Of a stretch of DNA of 64,000 nucleotides, positions 18,306 through 28,502 are shown piece by piece. The notes below the pieces were generated by a model. It was not told where the DNA came from and ran no database searches. It was given only the letters and a program-made list of their open reading frames with translations. A program made the position numbers and the translations under genes. This DNA comes from Martinezella calliandrae. GTDB lineage: Bacteria > Pseudomonadota > Alphaproteobacteria > Rhizobiales > Rhizobiaceae. The stretch lies in NCBI RefSeq assembly GCF_030272695.1, contig NZ_JARFYN010000013.1, positions 1 through 64,000 of the forward strand, read 5' to 3'. How positions within the stretch are numbered: the stretch's first letter is position 1; each line of letters starts with the position of its first letter.

Positions 18306-18356
18306 GTGGGCATGATCTTTTCCGGAAACCGCGTCACACTTTTCGGGATCATACCC
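18306..18356. repeat. Palindromic intergenic repeat (GCATGATC...GATCATAC type)
   Basis: Ends GGGCATGATC and GATCATACCC flank a core CCGGAAACCGCGTCACACTTTTCGG. The same skeleton occurs at 25552-25598 and 53528-53571, and in reverse at 21244-21287. It lies between hisH and hisA inside the operon, so it is transcribed. Confidence 0.7.
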
Positions 18357-18389
18357 TGAGGCTCGCGCAAACAGAACGGACAACACACA

Positions 18390-19133
18390 ATGATCCTTTT
18401 TCCCGCCATCGACCTCAAGGACGGCCAGTGCGTGCGCCTCAAGCTCGGCGATATGCGACAGGCAACCGTCTACAATCCGGATCCGGCCGCTCAGTCTAAG
18501 GCCTTCGAAGACCAGGGCTTCGAATGGTTGCACGTAGTTGACCTCAACGGCGCCTTCGCCGGCCAGACCGTCAACGGTGCCGCCGTCGACGCCATCCTCA
18601 AGGCGACGAAGAACCCGGTACAGCTCGGCGGCGGCATCCGCACGCTCGATCATATCGAAAGCTGGCTGACGCGCGGGCTTGCCCGGGTCATTCTCGGCAC
18701 GGTCGCGGTGCGCGATCCGGCCCTTGTCATCGAAGCCTGCAGAAGATTTCCGGGCCATATCGCCGTCGGCATCGACGCCAAGGGTGGCAAGGTAGCGGTC
18801 GAAGGCTGGGCCTCCGCTTCCGAGCTCGGCGTCATCGAACTGGCCAAACAATTCGAAGGCGCCGGCGTTGCCGCGATCATATATACCGATATCGACCGGG
18901 ACGGGATTCTCACCGGCATCAATTGGGCCTCGACACTGGAATTGGCCGAGGCCGTTTCCATTCCCGTCATCGCGTCCGGCGGACTTGCCTCGCTAGATGA
19001 TATCCGCCGCATGATCCAGCCGGATGCCCGCAAACTGGAAGGTGCGATTTCCGGCCGCGCGCTCTATGATGGCCGGATCGACCCGAGGGAAGCATTGGCC
19101 TTGATCAAGCAGGCCAAGGAGGCAGCGCAATGA
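18390..19133 (+). CDS. hisA: Phosphoribosylformimino-5-aminoimidazole carboxamide ribotide isomerase
   Basis: 247 residues, a (beta/alpha)8 barrel. Catalytic Asp is in FPAIDLKDG at the N-terminus, with the second in YTDIDRDG; phosphate-binding loops are GGGIRT and ASGGL. It makes the HisF substrate PRFAR. It is separated from hisH by an 85-base gap that carries a palindromic repeat, and overlaps hisF by 4 bases (ATGA). Confidence 0.97.
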   Translation: MILFPAIDLKDGQCVRLKLGDMRQATVYNPDPAAQSKAFEDQGFEWLHVVDLNGAFAGQTVNGAAVDAILKATKNPVQLGGGIRTLDHIESWLTRGLARVILGTVAVRDPALVIEACRRFPGHIAVGIDAKGGKVAVEGWASASELGVIELAKQFEGAGVAAIIYTDIDRDGILTGINWASTLELAEAVSIPVIASGGLASLDDIRRMIQPDARKLEGAISGRALYDGRIDPREALALIKQAKEAAQ

Positions 19134-19912
19134 CCCTGAAAGCCCGCGTCATCCCCTGCCTCGATGTGAAGGACGGTCGCGTCGTCAAGGGCATCAATTT
19201 TCTCGACCTCGTCGATGCCGGCGACCCCGTCGAAGCCGCCAAGGCTTACGATACCGCCGGTGCCGACGAACTCTGCTTCCTCGACATCACCGCCTCTTCC
19301 GACAACAGGGAGACGATTTTCGATGTCGTGGCCCGCACCGCCGAGCAATGCTTCATGCCGGTGACAGTCGGCGGCGGTGTTCGCACCATCGCCGATATCC
19401 GCAAGCTGCTGCTCTGCGGCGCCGACAAGGTCTCGATCAATTCGGCAGCGGTGAACAACCCGGATTTCGTTGCCGAGGCGGCCGACAAGTTCGGCAATCA
19501 ATGCATCGTCGTTTCCATCGATGCGAAGCGACGGGCACAACTCGGCGGCGACAATCGGAGCGCCTGGGAAATCTATACCCATGGCGGCCGCAACGCGACG
19601 GGCATTGATGCCGTCGATTTTGCGCTGAAGATGGTTGAGCGCGGCGCCGGCGAGCTGCTGGTTACCTCCATGGACCGCGACGGCACCAAGGTCGGCTACG
19701 ATCTCGAGCTGACGCGGGCGATCGCGGATGCCGTGCGTGTTCCGGTGATTGCGTCCGGCGGCGTCGGCGATCTCGACGATCTCGTCGCCGGCATCAAGCA
19801 AGGCCATGCGACGGCCGTGCTCGCGGCTTCGATTTTCCACTTCGGCACCTATTCGGTCGGCGAAGCGAAGCACTATATGTCACAGCATGGCATCGCCATG
19901 CGGCTCGATTAG
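19130..19912 (+). CDS. hisF: Imidazole glycerol phosphate synthase, cyclase subunit HisF
   Basis: 260 residues, barrel fold, partner of HisH. Catalytic Asp residues are in [14 protein letters not shown] and [15 protein letters not shown] and ASGGVG bind phosphate. It produces imidazole glycerol phosphate and AICAR. It starts within the hisA stop codon, indicating translational coupling. Confidence 0.98.
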   Translation: MTLKARVIPCLDVKDGRVVKGINFLDLVDAGDPVEAAKAYDTAGADELCFLDITASSDNRETIFDVVARTAEQCFMPVTVGGGVRTIADIRKLLLCGADKVSINSAAVNNPDFVAEAADKFGNQCIVVSIDAKRRAQLGGDNRSAWEIYTHGGRNATGIDAVDFALKMVERGAGELLVTSMDRDGTKVGYDLELTRAIADAVRVPVIASGGVGDLDDLVAGIKQGHATAVLAASIFHFGTYSVGEAKHYMSQHGIAMRLD

Positions 19913-19927
19913 GAGCGGATAGAACGA

Positions 19928-20242
19928 ATGAGCGGATTTACTCTTTCCGACCTCGAAAAGATCGTCGACATCAGATCCAAGGCTTCGCCGGAAGAATCCT
20001 GGACCGCGAAGCTTTTCGCCGCCGGTCAGCCGAAGGCGGCGAAGAAGCTGGGCGAGGAAGCGATCGAAGCCGTCATGGCGGCGGTAACCGGCGACCGCGA
20101 CAATCTCACCTGTGAAGCAGCCGATGTGCTTTATCACCTTTTGGTCGTATTGAAGATAGCCGGCATTCCGTTGCAGAATGTCATGGGTGAGCTCGAAAGG
20201 CGCACCGCCCAATCCGGCCTTCAGGAAAAGGCTAGCCGGTAA
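19928..20242 (+). CDS. hisE: Phosphoribosyl-ATP pyrophosphatase
   Basis: 104 residues, a stand-alone MazG-like HisE. Characteristic helices are [14 protein letters not shown] and [13 protein letters not shown]. It hydrolyses PR-ATP to PR-AMP. As usual in alphaproteobacteria it is not fused to HisI, which is not in this window. It lies 15 bases after hisF and 6 before coaA. Confidence 0.96.
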   Translation: MSGFTLSDLEKIVDIRSKASPEESWTAKLFAAGQPKAAKKLGEEAIEAVMAAVTGDRDNLTCEAADVLYHLLVVLKIAGIPLQNVMGELERRTAQSGLQEKASR

Positions 20243-20248
20243 AATGCG

Positions 20249-21244
20249 ATGACAATAGCGACACAAACCCTGCCTGCGCCCGAGATGCTCGATATTTTTG
20301 AGGCGAAAGCCTATTCGCCCTTCTATTTCTTTTCTTCGGAAGAGTGGTCGAAATTCAGGGCCGATACGCCGCTGACATTGACCGCCGACGAAGTGACGCG
20401 CCTGCGCTCCATGGGCGACCCGATCGATCTCGACGAAGTCCGGCGCATCTACCTTTCGCTGTCACGCCTGCTGTCATCGCATGTGGAATCCTCACAGATC
20501 CTGTTCGAGCAGCGCAACCGCTTCCTCAGTCTCTCCGATGTCGCCAAGACGCCTTTCGTCATCGGCATCGCCGGCTCCGTCGCCGTCGGCAAGTCCACCA
20601 CGGCTCGTATACTCAAGGAATTGCTGGGCCGTTGGCCGTCGAGCCCGAAAGTGGATCTGATCACCACCGACGGCTTCCTCTATCCGAACGCCGAGTTGCA
20701 GCGCCGCAACCTGATGCAGCGCAAGGGCTTTCCGGAAAGCTACGATACCGCGGCACTCCTGCGCTTCCTCTCGGCGATCAAGGCGGGGCAGCCGAACGTC
20801 AAGGCGCCCTGCTATTCACACCTCGTCTATGACGTTTTGCCGAACGAATACAGGACCGTCGACCGGCCGGACATCCTGATCTTCGAAGGCATCAACGTGC
20901 TGCAATCGCGGCATCTGCCGGCGGACGGCAAGATCGTGCCGATGGTGTCTGACTTCTTCGACTTTTCGATCTATATCGATGCCAACGAGCATTTGATCCA
21001 CAATTGGTATGTCGCACGCTTCATGAAGCTGCGCGAAACCGCGTTCCGCGATCCCAACTCCTTCTTCCACCGCTACGCCTCGATTACCGAAAAAGAGGCA
21101 ATCGCGACCGCCGAGGGGCTATGGAAGAATATCAACCTGAAGAATCTGCGCCAGAACATCCTGCCGACTCGCCCCCGCGCCGATCTCATTCTGCAGAAGG
21201 GCAGGAATCATCTAATCGAACAGGTGGCGTTGAGGAAGCTCTAG
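20249..21244 (+). CDS. coaA: Pantothenate kinase (type I)
   Basis: 331 residues. Type I bacterial CoaA, the first and regulated step of coenzyme A synthesis. P-loop [12 protein letters not shown] near residues 105-116; other family motifs are TTDGFLYPN and FEGINVLQ. It lies 6 bases after hisE, at the end of the histidine operon, an arrangement common in rhizobia. Confidence 0.97.
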   Translation: MTIATQTLPAPEMLDIFEAKAYSPFYFFSSEEWSKFRADTPLTLTADEVTRLRSMGDPIDLDEVRRIYLSLSRLLSSHVESSQILFEQRNRFLSLSDVAKTPFVIGIAGSVAVGKSTTARILKELLGRWPSSPKVDLITTDGFLYPNAELQRRNLMQRKGFPESYDTAALLRFLSAIKAGQPNVKAPCYSHLVYDVLPNEYRTVDRPDILIFEGINVLQSRHLPADGKIVPMVSDFFDFSIYIDANEHLIHNWYVARFMKLRETAFRDPNSFFHRYASITEKEAIATAEGLWKNINLKNLRQNILPTRPRADLILQKGRNHLIEQVALRKL

Positions 21245-21300
21245 AGCAACTTGAGGAAAAGTGCGCAGCGGTTTTCCGTCCGGAATTGCGAAAACCAAAA
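21244..21300. repeat. Palindromic intergenic repeat, reverse copy, after coaA
   Basis: The plus strand reads GCAACTTGAGGAAAAGTGCG, then CAGCGGTTTTCCGTCCGGAATTGC. Its reverse complement aligns with the core of the repeat at 18306-18356 (CCGgAAACCGC then CACTTTTC). It starts at the coaA stop codon, between convergent genes. Confidence 0.6.
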
Positions 21301-21362
21301 GGGACGACCATGAGACCTTCAAATATATCTGGCTCGGCTCCGCCCGCTACACCATCTAGACT

Positions 21363-21974
21363 CTATGGGGTCACCCGCCTCAAGGTCAAGTTTATCCGCC
21401 CGCCATTCCTCAGGAGCGTGGAGGTCGCCGGATAAATCCGGTCGACGCCGTGGAAGCAAAGCCTGCCCTCCCCGCCGATAACGACGATATCGCCGCTGGA
21501 CAGTTTGAAGGATAGCGTAGGATCTCTGCGATTGAGGCCGCCGACACGGAAGAGGCAGCTATTTCCGAGCGAAATCGACAGTACGGGCGCATAGAGATCC
21601 TGTTCGTCGCGATCCTGATGCAGGCCCATCCGCGCATCGTCATTGTAGAAATTGACGAGACAAGCCTCAGGCGGCTTTTCATAGGCGGCTATATCACTCC
21701 AGAGATCGAGCAGTTGCGGCGGCATCGCGGGCCAGTGATTACCCGTCACCGGATGGGTCTGTTGATAGCGATAGCCGCGCTGCTTGTCCGTCACCCAGCC
21801 GAGCGGACCGCAATTGGTCATGCGCACGGACATTTCCTTGCCGGTGCCGGGCATGACGGGCGTGTAAAGCGGCGCTTCGGCCACGACGGTACGGATCGCT
21901 TCAACCAGCGCTTCCTGGGTGGGACGGCGGTCGAGATAGCCGGGGAGATGGCGAATTCCGCTGGGGAGGAGCAT
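21363..21974 (-). CDS. alkB: Alpha-ketoglutarate-dependent dioxygenase AlkB
   Basis: 203 residues. Fe(II)/2-oxoglutarate dioxygenase that removes alkyl lesions such as 1-methyladenine and 3-methylcytosine from DNA. The iron triad is visible: MGLHQDRDE gives His and Asp, and LCFHGVDRI gives the distal His. Arg residues near the end (GGRINLTLRR) bind 2-oxoglutarate. It is downstream of arfB on the same strand with a 146-base gap. Confidence 0.94.
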   Translation of the reverse strand: MLLPSGIRHLPGYLDRRPTQEALVEAIRTVVAEAPLYTPVMPGTGKEMSVRMTNCGPLGWVTDKQRGYRYQQTHPVTGNHWPAMPPQLLDLWSDIAAYEKPPEACLVNFYNDDARMGLHQDRDEQDLYAPVLSISLGNSCLFRVGGLNRRDPTLSFKLSSGDIVVIGGEGRLCFHGVDRIYPATSTLLRNGGRINLTLRRVTP

Positions 21975-22120
21975 TTTTTGTTTCCTGCAATGGTGTGTCG
22001 GTCAGATGAATGTGCCGTCGCCGCGCTTTCGTGCCCGGCCGGCACAGAGCTACAGCAACACCAGACTCGCCTGACAAGCCTTATTCTAACAAGCCCAAAC
22101 CAAAACTGCCGCCCGAAAAC

Positions 22121-22555
22121 CTAGTCGCCGCCAACCCTGCCGCGCATCTTCTTGACCTCGGAGCGGCCGGATTTTTCTTTCAGGCGCCGCTCGATCGAGC
22201 CTTTCGTCGGCTTGGTCTTCTTGCGTGGCGGGGGTGGCGGTGCGGCGGCCTCGAGAATCAGTTCCTTCAGCCGCTCACGCGCATCCTCGCGATTGCGATC
22301 CTGGCTGCGGAAGCGGCTGGCCTCGATCATCAATACGCCGTCCTTGGAGACGCGCCGGCCGGCCAGCCTGATGGCGTTGGCCTTGACGCGATCGTTGAGC
22401 GACGGCGAATTCGGAATATTGAAGAACAACTGGACAGCCGTCGCGACCTTGTTGACGTTCTGCCCACCGGGGCCGCCCGCCAGAACGAATTGTTCGCTCA
22501 GCTCCCAGCCGGCAATGGTGATCCGGTCGTTGATGTAGAGTGCGTCGCTGGCCAT
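22121..22555 (-). CDS. arfB: Alternative ribosome-rescue factor ArfB (peptidyl-tRNA hydrolase)
   Basis: 144 residues. It is a release-factor-like protein with GGQ at residues 30-32 (AGGPGGQNVNKV) and a basic C-terminal tail rich in Lys/Arg (PPRKKTKPTKGSIERRLKEK) that enters the empty mRNA channel of stalled ribosomes. It has no codon-recognition domain. This is ArfB/YaeJ. Confidence 0.95.
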   Translation of the reverse strand: MASDALYINDRITIAGWELSEQFVLAGGPGGQNVNKVATAVQLFFNIPNSPSLNDRVKANAIRLAGRRVSKDGVLMIEASRFRSQDRNREDARERLKELILEAAAPPPPPRKKTKPTKGSIERRLKEKSGRSEVKKMRGRVGGD

Positions 22556-22797
22556 GGTTTTCTCCGCGTCCGTCTATCCCATATCGGGGCGCGGTTGAAA
22601 ATATGGTCGTTGACGGTTTCGGGGCCGCCGCTTGCTTCGAGGCATTTCCGCACGTGGCGCCGAAATCCGCCTCAGGATGACGCCGCTACTACATCGGCAA
22701 AACAGACCAGCCCTCATGGTGAGGAAGCCTAAAGGGCTGTCCCGAACCACGAGGGCGAGTGAGTTTCACGTGAGTCATTGCTGCCCGTGGGAGCTAC

Positions 22798-24408
22798 TTA
22801 TTGCGCTGCAACCGGCATGCCGGGCGCCGCGTCGCGAACGTTGCCGTCGACATGGTCCTCGAACTTGGCGAAGTTTGCGACGAACATCTGCACCAGCTTG
22901 GCCGCCTGCGCGTCATAGGCCTGGCCATCGGCCCAGGTGCTACGCGGATCGAGGATGGCGTTGTCGACGTCCTCGACGGCAACCGGGACGGCGAAGCCGA
23001 AATTCGGGTCGATGCGGAACTCGGCGTTGTCGAGGTCACCCTTCAGAGCAGCGGCAAGCAGGGCGCGTGTCGCCTTGATCGGCATGCGCCGGCCCGTGCC
23101 GTAAGCGCCGCCGGTCCAGCCGGTATTGACGAGCCAGCAGCCGGCGCCGTGGCGGGCGATCAGCTCCTTCAGCAGGTTGCCGTATTCGGCCGGGTGACGC
23201 GGCATGAAGGGAGCGCCGAAGCAGGTCGAAAACGTGGCTTCCGGCTCGACGACGCCTTTCTCCGTGCCAGCGACCTTGGCGGTGTAGCCAGAGAGGAAGT
23301 GGTACATCGCCTGTTCCGGCGTCAGCTTGGCAATCGGCGGCATAACGCCGAAAGCGTCGGCCGTCAGCATAATGATCGTCTCCGGATGGCCGGTCGTGCC
23401 GGACTCCGAAGCATTTGGAATGAAATGCAGCGGGTAGGCGCTGCGGGTGTTCTCCGTCAGCGAGCCGTCGTCGAGATCCGGCGCGCCATGCTCATCGAGC
23501 ACGACATTTTCCAGAACGGTGCCGAAACGGCGGGTCGTCGCGTAGATTTCCGGCTCGGCCTCGGCCGAAAGGCGGATGGTCTTGGCGTAGCAACCGCCCT
23601 CGAAATTGAAGATGCCGTTTTCGCCCCAGCCATGCTCATCATCGCCGATCAGCGTGCGGGACGGGTCGGCGGAAAGCGTCGTCTTGCCGGTGCCCGAAAG
23701 GCCGAAGAAGATCGCTGCATCACCATCCGGGCCGACATTCGCGGAGCAATGCATCGGCATGACGCCGCGTTCCGGCAGTAGGTAATTCAACACTGTAAAG
23801 ACCGACTTCTTCATTTCGCCGGCATAGGAGGTGCCGCCGATGAGCACGATACCGTTGACGAGATCGCAGGCGATCACCGTTTCCGTGCGGCATCCATGAC
23901 GCTCCGGATCGGCGCGGAAGCTTGGCAGGTCGATGATGGTGAGCTTAGGCACGAATTTTTCCAGCGCCGCCCGCTCAGGGCGGATGAGAAGGTTGCGGAT
24001 AAACAGCGAGTGCCAGGCGAATTCGGTGATGACGCGCGTCGGCAGGGCGCTATCATGATCGGCACCACCAATCAGATCCTGGACGAACAGATCCTTGCCG
24101 TGCACGTGCGCAAGCATATCCTTATGCAGCAGCGCGAAATGTTCCGGCGACATCGGCTTGTTGTTGTCCCACCAGATCTGGTCTTCGGTGATGTCGTTGC
24201 GGACGACGAACTTGTCCTTCGGCGAACGGCCGGTGTGCTGTCCAGTCAAAGCTCTCAGCACGCCGTGGGCGGTCAAATCGGCTTCCCGCCGACGAATCGC
24301 TTCCTCGTAAAGGTGAGCCTCCAGGAGATTATAACGCACACTCGCGGCTGCCCCCAGGCCGATCGATTCGAGTTCGATTGCGGGATTACGGACGCCGAAT
24401 TGCTCCAT
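22798..24408 (-). CDS. pckA: Phosphoenolpyruvate carboxykinase (ATP)
   Basis: 536 residues. It converts oxaloacetate plus ATP to PEP, the first step of gluconeogenesis, needed by rhizobia on dicarboxylates. The kinase P-loop is [11 protein letters not shown]; others are IGDDEHGW and RSAYPLHFI. It is divergent from chvI. The nearly 350-base intergenic region is unusually AT-rich; control by carbon source or ChvI is known or suspected in rhizobia, but no site is proven here. Confidence 0.98.
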   Translation of the reverse strand: MEQFGVRNPAIELESIGLGAAASVRYNLLEAHLYEEAIRRREADLTAHGVLRALTGQHTGRSPKDKFVVRNDITEDQIWWDNNKPMSPEHFALLHKDMLAHVHGKDLFVQDLIGGADHDSALPTRVITEFAWHSLFIRNLLIRPERAALEKFVPKLTIIDLPSFRADPERHGCRTETVIACDLVNGIVLIGGTSYAGEMKKSVFTVLNYLLPERGVMPMHCSANVGPDGDAAIFFGLSGTGKTTLSADPSRTLIGDDEHGWGENGIFNFEGGCYAKTIRLSAEAEPEIYATTRRFGTVLENVVLDEHGAPDLDDGSLTENTRSAYPLHFIPNASESGTTGHPETIIMLTADAFGVMPPIAKLTPEQAMYHFLSGYTAKVAGTEKGVVEPEATFSTCFGAPFMPRHPAEYGNLLKELIARHGAGCWLVNTGWTGGAYGTGRRMPIKATRALLAAALKGDLDNAEFRIDPNFGFAVPVAVEDVDNAILDPRSTWADGQAYDAQAAKLVQMFVANFAKFEDHVDGNVRDAAPGMPVAAQ

Positions 24409-24759
24409 CGCTTTATTCCTCTACGTGGCCGCAGCCGTTAAAACTAAATAAAGCGTAGAGGCGTCTTTTTAAAAGCACAAGGGATTTTGTCAAAAAATAT
24501 TGAATGATATCATGTATTTAATCGATTTAAATAAATTCTGATAATTTTAAATCGTTTGAATGGGCTGTGTCCGAGACGTTTCGTCGCACAACTTCTGGTT
24601 AACAGTTTGAGAGCCCGGCAATCCGCCTCTTTATCTTTGCCACAATTTGTTCCACCTTTATCCCCATAAGCGCGCCGGGTTACCGCCAACCGAGCTGGCA
24701 AGCCACCTGGGCTGGATTCCAAATCCGGGAGATGCGCACTGATGACGGAGACGAACACC
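24409..24759. promoter_or_regulatory. AT-rich divergent control region between pckA and chvI
   Basis: Strongly AT-rich between about 24440 and 24560 in an otherwise GC-rich region. It contains the inverted repeat CGATTTAAA (24523-24531) / TTTAAATCG (24546-24554), spaced by 14 bases, and the short palindrome ATTGAATGATATCATGT around 24500-24516. It must hold promoters for both genes. No open reading frame is supported. Confidence 0.6.
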
Positions 24760-25494
24760 ATGTTGACAATCGCGCTTGTTGACGACGACCGCAATATCCT
24801 GACTTCCGTATCGATAGCTTTGGAAGCCGAGGGATATAAGGTGGAAACTTACACCGACGGCGCTTCGGCGCTTGACGGACTGCTTGCCCGGCCGCCGCAA
24901 TTGGCGATCTTCGACATCAAGATGCCGCGTATGGACGGCATGGAGCTTTTGCGCCGCCTGCGGCAGAAGTCCGATCTGCCGGTTATCTTCCTGACGTCGA
25001 AAGATGAAGAGATCGACGAGCTCTTCGGCCTGAAGATGGGCGCCGACGACTTTATCACCAAGCCTTTCTCGCAACGCCTGCTGGTCGAGCGCGTTAAGGC
25101 CGTGCTCCGCCGCGCTTCCAGCCGCGAAGCCGCGGCCGCAGCCGGCGTTGCTGGTGTAGCCGCAAAGCCTGGCGCAGCGCAACAGGCCCGCTCGCTGGAG
25201 CGTGGTCAGCTTGTCATGGACCAGGAACGCCATACCTGCACCTGGAAGGGCGAGCCGGTTACGCTGACCGTCACGGAGTTCCTGATCCTGCACTCGCTGG
25301 CGCAGCGACCCGGCGTGGTGAAAAGCCGCGATGCCTTGATGGATGCGGCTTACGATGAACAGGTCTATGTCGACGATCGCACAATCGACAGCCACATCAA
25401 GCGACTTCGGAAGAAATTCAAGATGGTCGATCTCGATTTTGATATGATCGAAACGCTGTATGGAGTCGGCTACCGCTTCCGCGAAGCGGCTTAG
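24760..25494 (+). CDS. chvI: Acid/envelope response regulator ChvI
   Basis: About 244 residues, OmpR/PhoB class. The receiver has DDDRN, phosphorylation site Asp52 ([10 protein letters not shown]) and the Lys of TKPFS; a low-complexity Ala/Gly linker (about 130-150) precedes a winged-helix domain ending [11 protein letters not shown]. It is essential or nearly so in rhizobia, controlling exopolysaccharide and surface changes. ATG 24760 gives the family start; ATG 24742, with its own GGGAG, would add six residues. chvG follows after a 147-base gap containing repeats. Confidence 0.93.
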   Translation: MLTIALVDDDRNILTSVSIALEAEGYKVETYTDGASALDGLLARPPQLAIFDIKMPRMDGMELLRRLRQKSDLPVIFLTSKDEEIDELFGLKMGADDFITKPFSQRLLVERVKAVLRRASSREAAAAAGVAGVAAKPGAAQQARSLERGQLVMDQERHTCTWKGEPVTLTVTEFLILHSLAQRPGVVKSRDALMDAAYDEQVYVDDRTIDSHIKRLRKKFKMVDLDFDMIETLYGVGYRFREAA

Positions 25495-25598
25495 AGCCGG
25501 ATGATTTTCGAATCGATCTAACATCTGAATCCGCTCTAGATGAAAGGATAAAGCGTGATGTCGTCCGAAAACCGCTTAGACTTTTCGGCATCATGCTT
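25495..25598. repeat. Two palindromic repeats between chvI and chvG
   Basis: First, AGAGCCGGAT...ATCCGCTCT (about 25495-25538) forms an imperfect palindrome like the element at 14378-14430. Second, 25552-25598 (AGCGTGATG, TCCGAAAACCGC, ACTTTTCGGCATCATGCT) matches the repeat at 18306-18356. They occupy most of the gap inside the chvI-chvG operon. Confidence 0.65.
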
Positions 25599-25641
25599 GG
25601 ATAGTTAACTAGACCATGCGGCGGTCGATGGAATAAAGAGC

Positions 25642-27480
25642 ATGCGGACAGGATCGCCGATCCTGTTCTTCGAAAGGGCCGTTGGCTTGGCACAACTGGT
25701 GCAAGACAGAGATATCGACGACACGGAAAGCCCGAGCGACATCAGAATCGCTCGCCGTCGGTGGACTCACCCTTTCACGCTGATCCGCCGCATCTTCGGC
25801 AATGCCGTCTTTTCAAGCCTGACACGGCGCATCCTTTTCTTCAACCTGGCTGCGCTCGTCGTGCTCGTCGGCGGCATCCTCTATCTCAACCAGTTCCGCG
25901 AGGGCCTGATCGACGCGCGCGTCGAGAGCCTGCTGACGCAGGGCGAAATCATCGCCGGCGCCGTCTCGGCATCGGCATCGGTCGACACCAACTCCATCAC
26001 CATCGACCCGCAGAAACTCCTGGAACTGCAAGCCGGCCAGAGCATCACGCCGGTACCAAACGACGAGGATTTGGAGTTCCCGATCGATCCGGAAAAGGTC
26101 GCGCCGGTGCTGACGCGGCTGATTTCGCCGACGCGCACGCGCGCCCGTATCTTCGATGCCGACGCCAACCTGCTACTCGACAGCCGCCATCTCTATTCGC
26201 GCGGCCAGGTGCTGCGCTACGATCTGCCGCCGGTCGAGGACGAAAAACAGAGCTGGTCGGACTGGTTCAGCGGGTTGCTCAACAAGATCCTGCAGCCGGG
26301 CAATCTCCCGGTTTACAAGGAAGCGCCCGGGGGCGACGGCTCGATCTATCCGGAAGTGATGAATGCGCTGACCGGCGTGCGTGGCGCCGTGGTGCGCACC
26401 ACGGAAAAAGGTGAGCTGATCGTCTCGGTCGCCGTGCCCATCCAGCGCTTTCGCGCCGTGCTCGGCGTGCTGCTGCTGTCAACGCAGGCGGGCGATATCG
26501 ACAAGATCGTCCATGCCGAGCGCCTGGCGATCATGCGCGTCTTCGGCGTCGCGACGCTGGTTAACGTCGTCCTGTCGCTGCTCTTGTCCTCCACCATCGC
26601 CAATCCGCTACGCCGACTTTCGGCGGCCGCCATCCGCGTGCGCCGCGGTGGCGCGAAGGAGCGCGAAGAAATCCCGGATTTCTCCGCGCGCCAGGATGAA
26701 ATCGGCAATCTGTCGATAGCGCTCCGCGAAATGACGACGGCGCTTTACGACCGTATCGATGCAATCGAAAGTTTTGCCGCCGATGTCAGCCACGAACTGA
26801 AGAACCCGCTGACATCGCTGCGCAGCGCAGTCGAGACGCTGCCGCTCGCCAAAAGCGATGACTCTAAAAAGCGGCTGATGGATGTCATCCAGCATGACGT
26901 GCGCCGCCTCGACCGGCTGATCAGCGATATTTCAGACGCGTCCCGCCTCGATGCCGAGCTTGCTCGCTCCGATGCAAAATCGCTCGATCTCGAAGTGCTG
27001 TTGCGCGACTTGATCGAAATTTCCCGGCAGGTCGGACACTCGAAGAAGGCGGTCGAAATAGACTATATCGTGGACCGGAAGCCGGGCGCGAAAACCAAGT
27101 TCACCATTGACGGTCATGACCTGCGTATCGGCCAGATCGTCACCAACCTCATTGAAAACGCGCGCTCTTTCGTTGCGAAAGACACGGGCAAGATCACGGT
27201 AAAGCTGATGCGTACGAGAACGCGTTGCGTGATCTATATCGAGGATAACGGACCGGGCATCCAGGCTGAAAATATCGACCGTATCTTCGAGCGCTTCTAT
27301 ACCGACCGGCCGGAAGCGGAAGGTTTCGGTCAGAATTCGGGTTTAGGTCTGTCGATCAGCCGGCAGATCGCCGAGGCACATGGCGGATCGCTGCGCGCGG
27401 AAAATATCGTCGACGGCGACGGCGCAGCGCTGCTCGGCGCCCGCTTCATTCTTTCTTTGCCTGCCGAAACACCGGCATGA
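25642..27480 (+). CDS. chvG: Sensor histidine kinase ChvG (ExoS)
   Basis: 612 residues. One N-terminal membrane segment (ILFFNLAALVVLVGGILYL), a periplasmic stimulus-sensing domain, a second membrane segment near 285-305, HAMP, then His384 in DVSHELKNPL and an ATPase domain (NLIENA, DNGPGI, GLGLSI). It is the partner of ChvI and is held off by periplasmic ExoR in rhizobia. ATG 25642 was used; TTG 25687 (giving MAQLVQDRD) is a real alternative. It overlaps hprK by 4 bases. Confidence 0.93.
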   Translation: MRTGSPILFFERAVGLAQLVQDRDIDDTESPSDIRIARRRWTHPFTLIRRIFGNAVFSSLTRRILFFNLAALVVLVGGILYLNQFREGLIDARVESLLTQGEIIAGAVSASASVDTNSITIDPQKLLELQAGQSITPVPNDEDLEFPIDPEKVAPVLTRLISPTRTRARIFDADANLLLDSRHLYSRGQVLRYDLPPVEDEKQSWSDWFSGLLNKILQPGNLPVYKEAPGGDGSIYPEVMNALTGVRGAVVRTTEKGELIVSVAVPIQRFRAVLGVLLLSTQAGDIDKIVHAERLAIMRVFGVATLVNVVLSLLLSSTIANPLRRLSAAAIRVRRGGAKEREEIPDFSARQDEIGNLSIALREMTTALYDRIDAIESFAADVSHELKNPLTSLRSAVETLPLAKSDDSKKRLMDVIQHDVRRLDRLISDISDASRLDAELARSDAKSLDLEVLLRDLIEISRQVGHSKKAVEIDYIVDRKPGAKTKFTIDGHDLRIGQIVTNLIENARSFVAKDTGKITVKLMRTRTRCVIYIEDNGPGIQAENIDRIFERFYTDRPEAEGFGQNSGLGLSISRQIAEAHGGSLRAENIVDGDGAALLGARFILSLPAETPA

Positions 27481-27929
27481 GCGACAAAGCAGCCAATATC
27501 CACGGGACGGCGATCGTGGTCGGCAAGACCGGCCTACTGTTTATAGGACCATCGGGCAGCGGCAAATCTTCGCTTGCCTTCGCCTGCCTCGCCGCCGCCA
27601 AGCCACTCGGGCTTTCCGCAACATTGGTCGCGGATGACCAGGTTTTCATTCGGCGACGCGATGGCGCCGTCATCGCCGAATGCCCGCCGTCGATCGCCGG
27701 GCTGCTGGAGATCCGCTATACCGGCATTGTCCGGCTTCCTCATGTTTTTGAGGCCGAAATGCATTTCGCGATACGTCCGGTCGATCCGGTACACGCCGAG
27801 CGGCTCCCCCCCGAAGACGAACAGATCGATGTTACTGAATCCATTCACCTACCTTTGATCCGCCTGTGCGCAGCCTCGGCGAATCCTCTGGCCGTAATCA
27901 TGGCAAAAATCGCCACCAGTTTGGATTAA
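27477..27929 (+). CDS. hprK: HPr kinase/phosphorylase, short alphaproteobacterial form
   Basis: 150 residues, about half of the Firmicutes enzyme: only the C-terminal catalytic domain is present. The P-loop is GPSGSGKSS (24-32), and VADDQVFIRRRDG follows. It phosphorylates or dephosphorylates the regulatory Ser of HPr. It overlaps chvG (ATGA), so envelope-stress kinase and HPr kinase are translated from one message. The EIIA and HPr genes follow directly. Confidence 0.92.
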   Translation: MSDKAANIHGTAIVVGKTGLLFIGPSGSGKSSLAFACLAAAKPLGLSATLVADDQVFIRRRDGAVIAECPPSIAGLLEIRYTGIVRLPHVFEAEMHFAIRPVDPVHAERLPPEDEQIDVTESIHLPLIRLCAASANPLAVIMAKIATSLD

Positions 27930-28081
27930 TCGGCCATTTAGGTCTCTATAGGCGCCCAAATATCATATTTTAAGCTTGCACTTCGTCTTTTCATCGCCAA
28001 GATGTCCCCCCACCGGTGGACGACATTGCTGCATTGCGATATGGGCCACCTGTTTGCTTATGCGATGGGAGCAGTAATATC

Positions 28082-28483
28082 ATGATCGGACTTGTGCTTG
28101 TCACTCATGGCAAGCTGGCTGAAGAGTTTCGGCATGCGGTCGAGCATGTCGTTGGTCCGCAGAAGTTCATAGAAACGGTATCGATTGGTCCCGAAGACGA
28201 TATGGATAAGCGGCGGCAGGACATCCTGCACGCGGTTTCCGGCGCTGACGATGGCCACGGGGTCATCATCCTTACCGACATGTTCGGTGGCACTCCCTCC
28301 AATCTCGCGATCTCCGTCATGAACAGTGGCCACACGGAGGTTATAGCCGGCGTCAATTTGCCGATGCTCATAAAGCTCGCAGGTGTGCGCGGCGACAACA
28401 ACATGGAGAAGGCTCTGGTGGAAGCTTCAGAGGCCGGGCGCAAATACATCAACGTGGCCAGCCGTGTGCTCAGCGGCAAATAA
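28082..28483 (+). CDS. PTS EIIA component, mannose family (regulatory PTS)
   Basis: 133 residues. The phosphorylated His is His9 in VLVTHGKLAEEF. The DMFGGTPSNLA segment is typical of EIIA-Man. No EIIB, EIIC or EIID permease genes are present, so this is a regulatory, non-transporting phospho-carrier (called EIIA-Man, ManX or PtsM). ATG 28082 gives the family start with GGGAG upstream; in-frame codons from 28016 are too far upstream. HPr follows 19 bases later. Confidence 0.92.
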   Translation: MIGLVLVTHGKLAEEFRHAVEHVVGPQKFIETVSIGPEDDMDKRRQDILHAVSGADDGHGVIILTDMFGGTPSNLAISVMNSGHTEVIAGVNLPMLIKLAGVRGDNNMEKALVEASEAGRKYINVASRVLSGK

Positions 28484-28502
28484 CGAGACAATCGCCCCGC
28501 CT

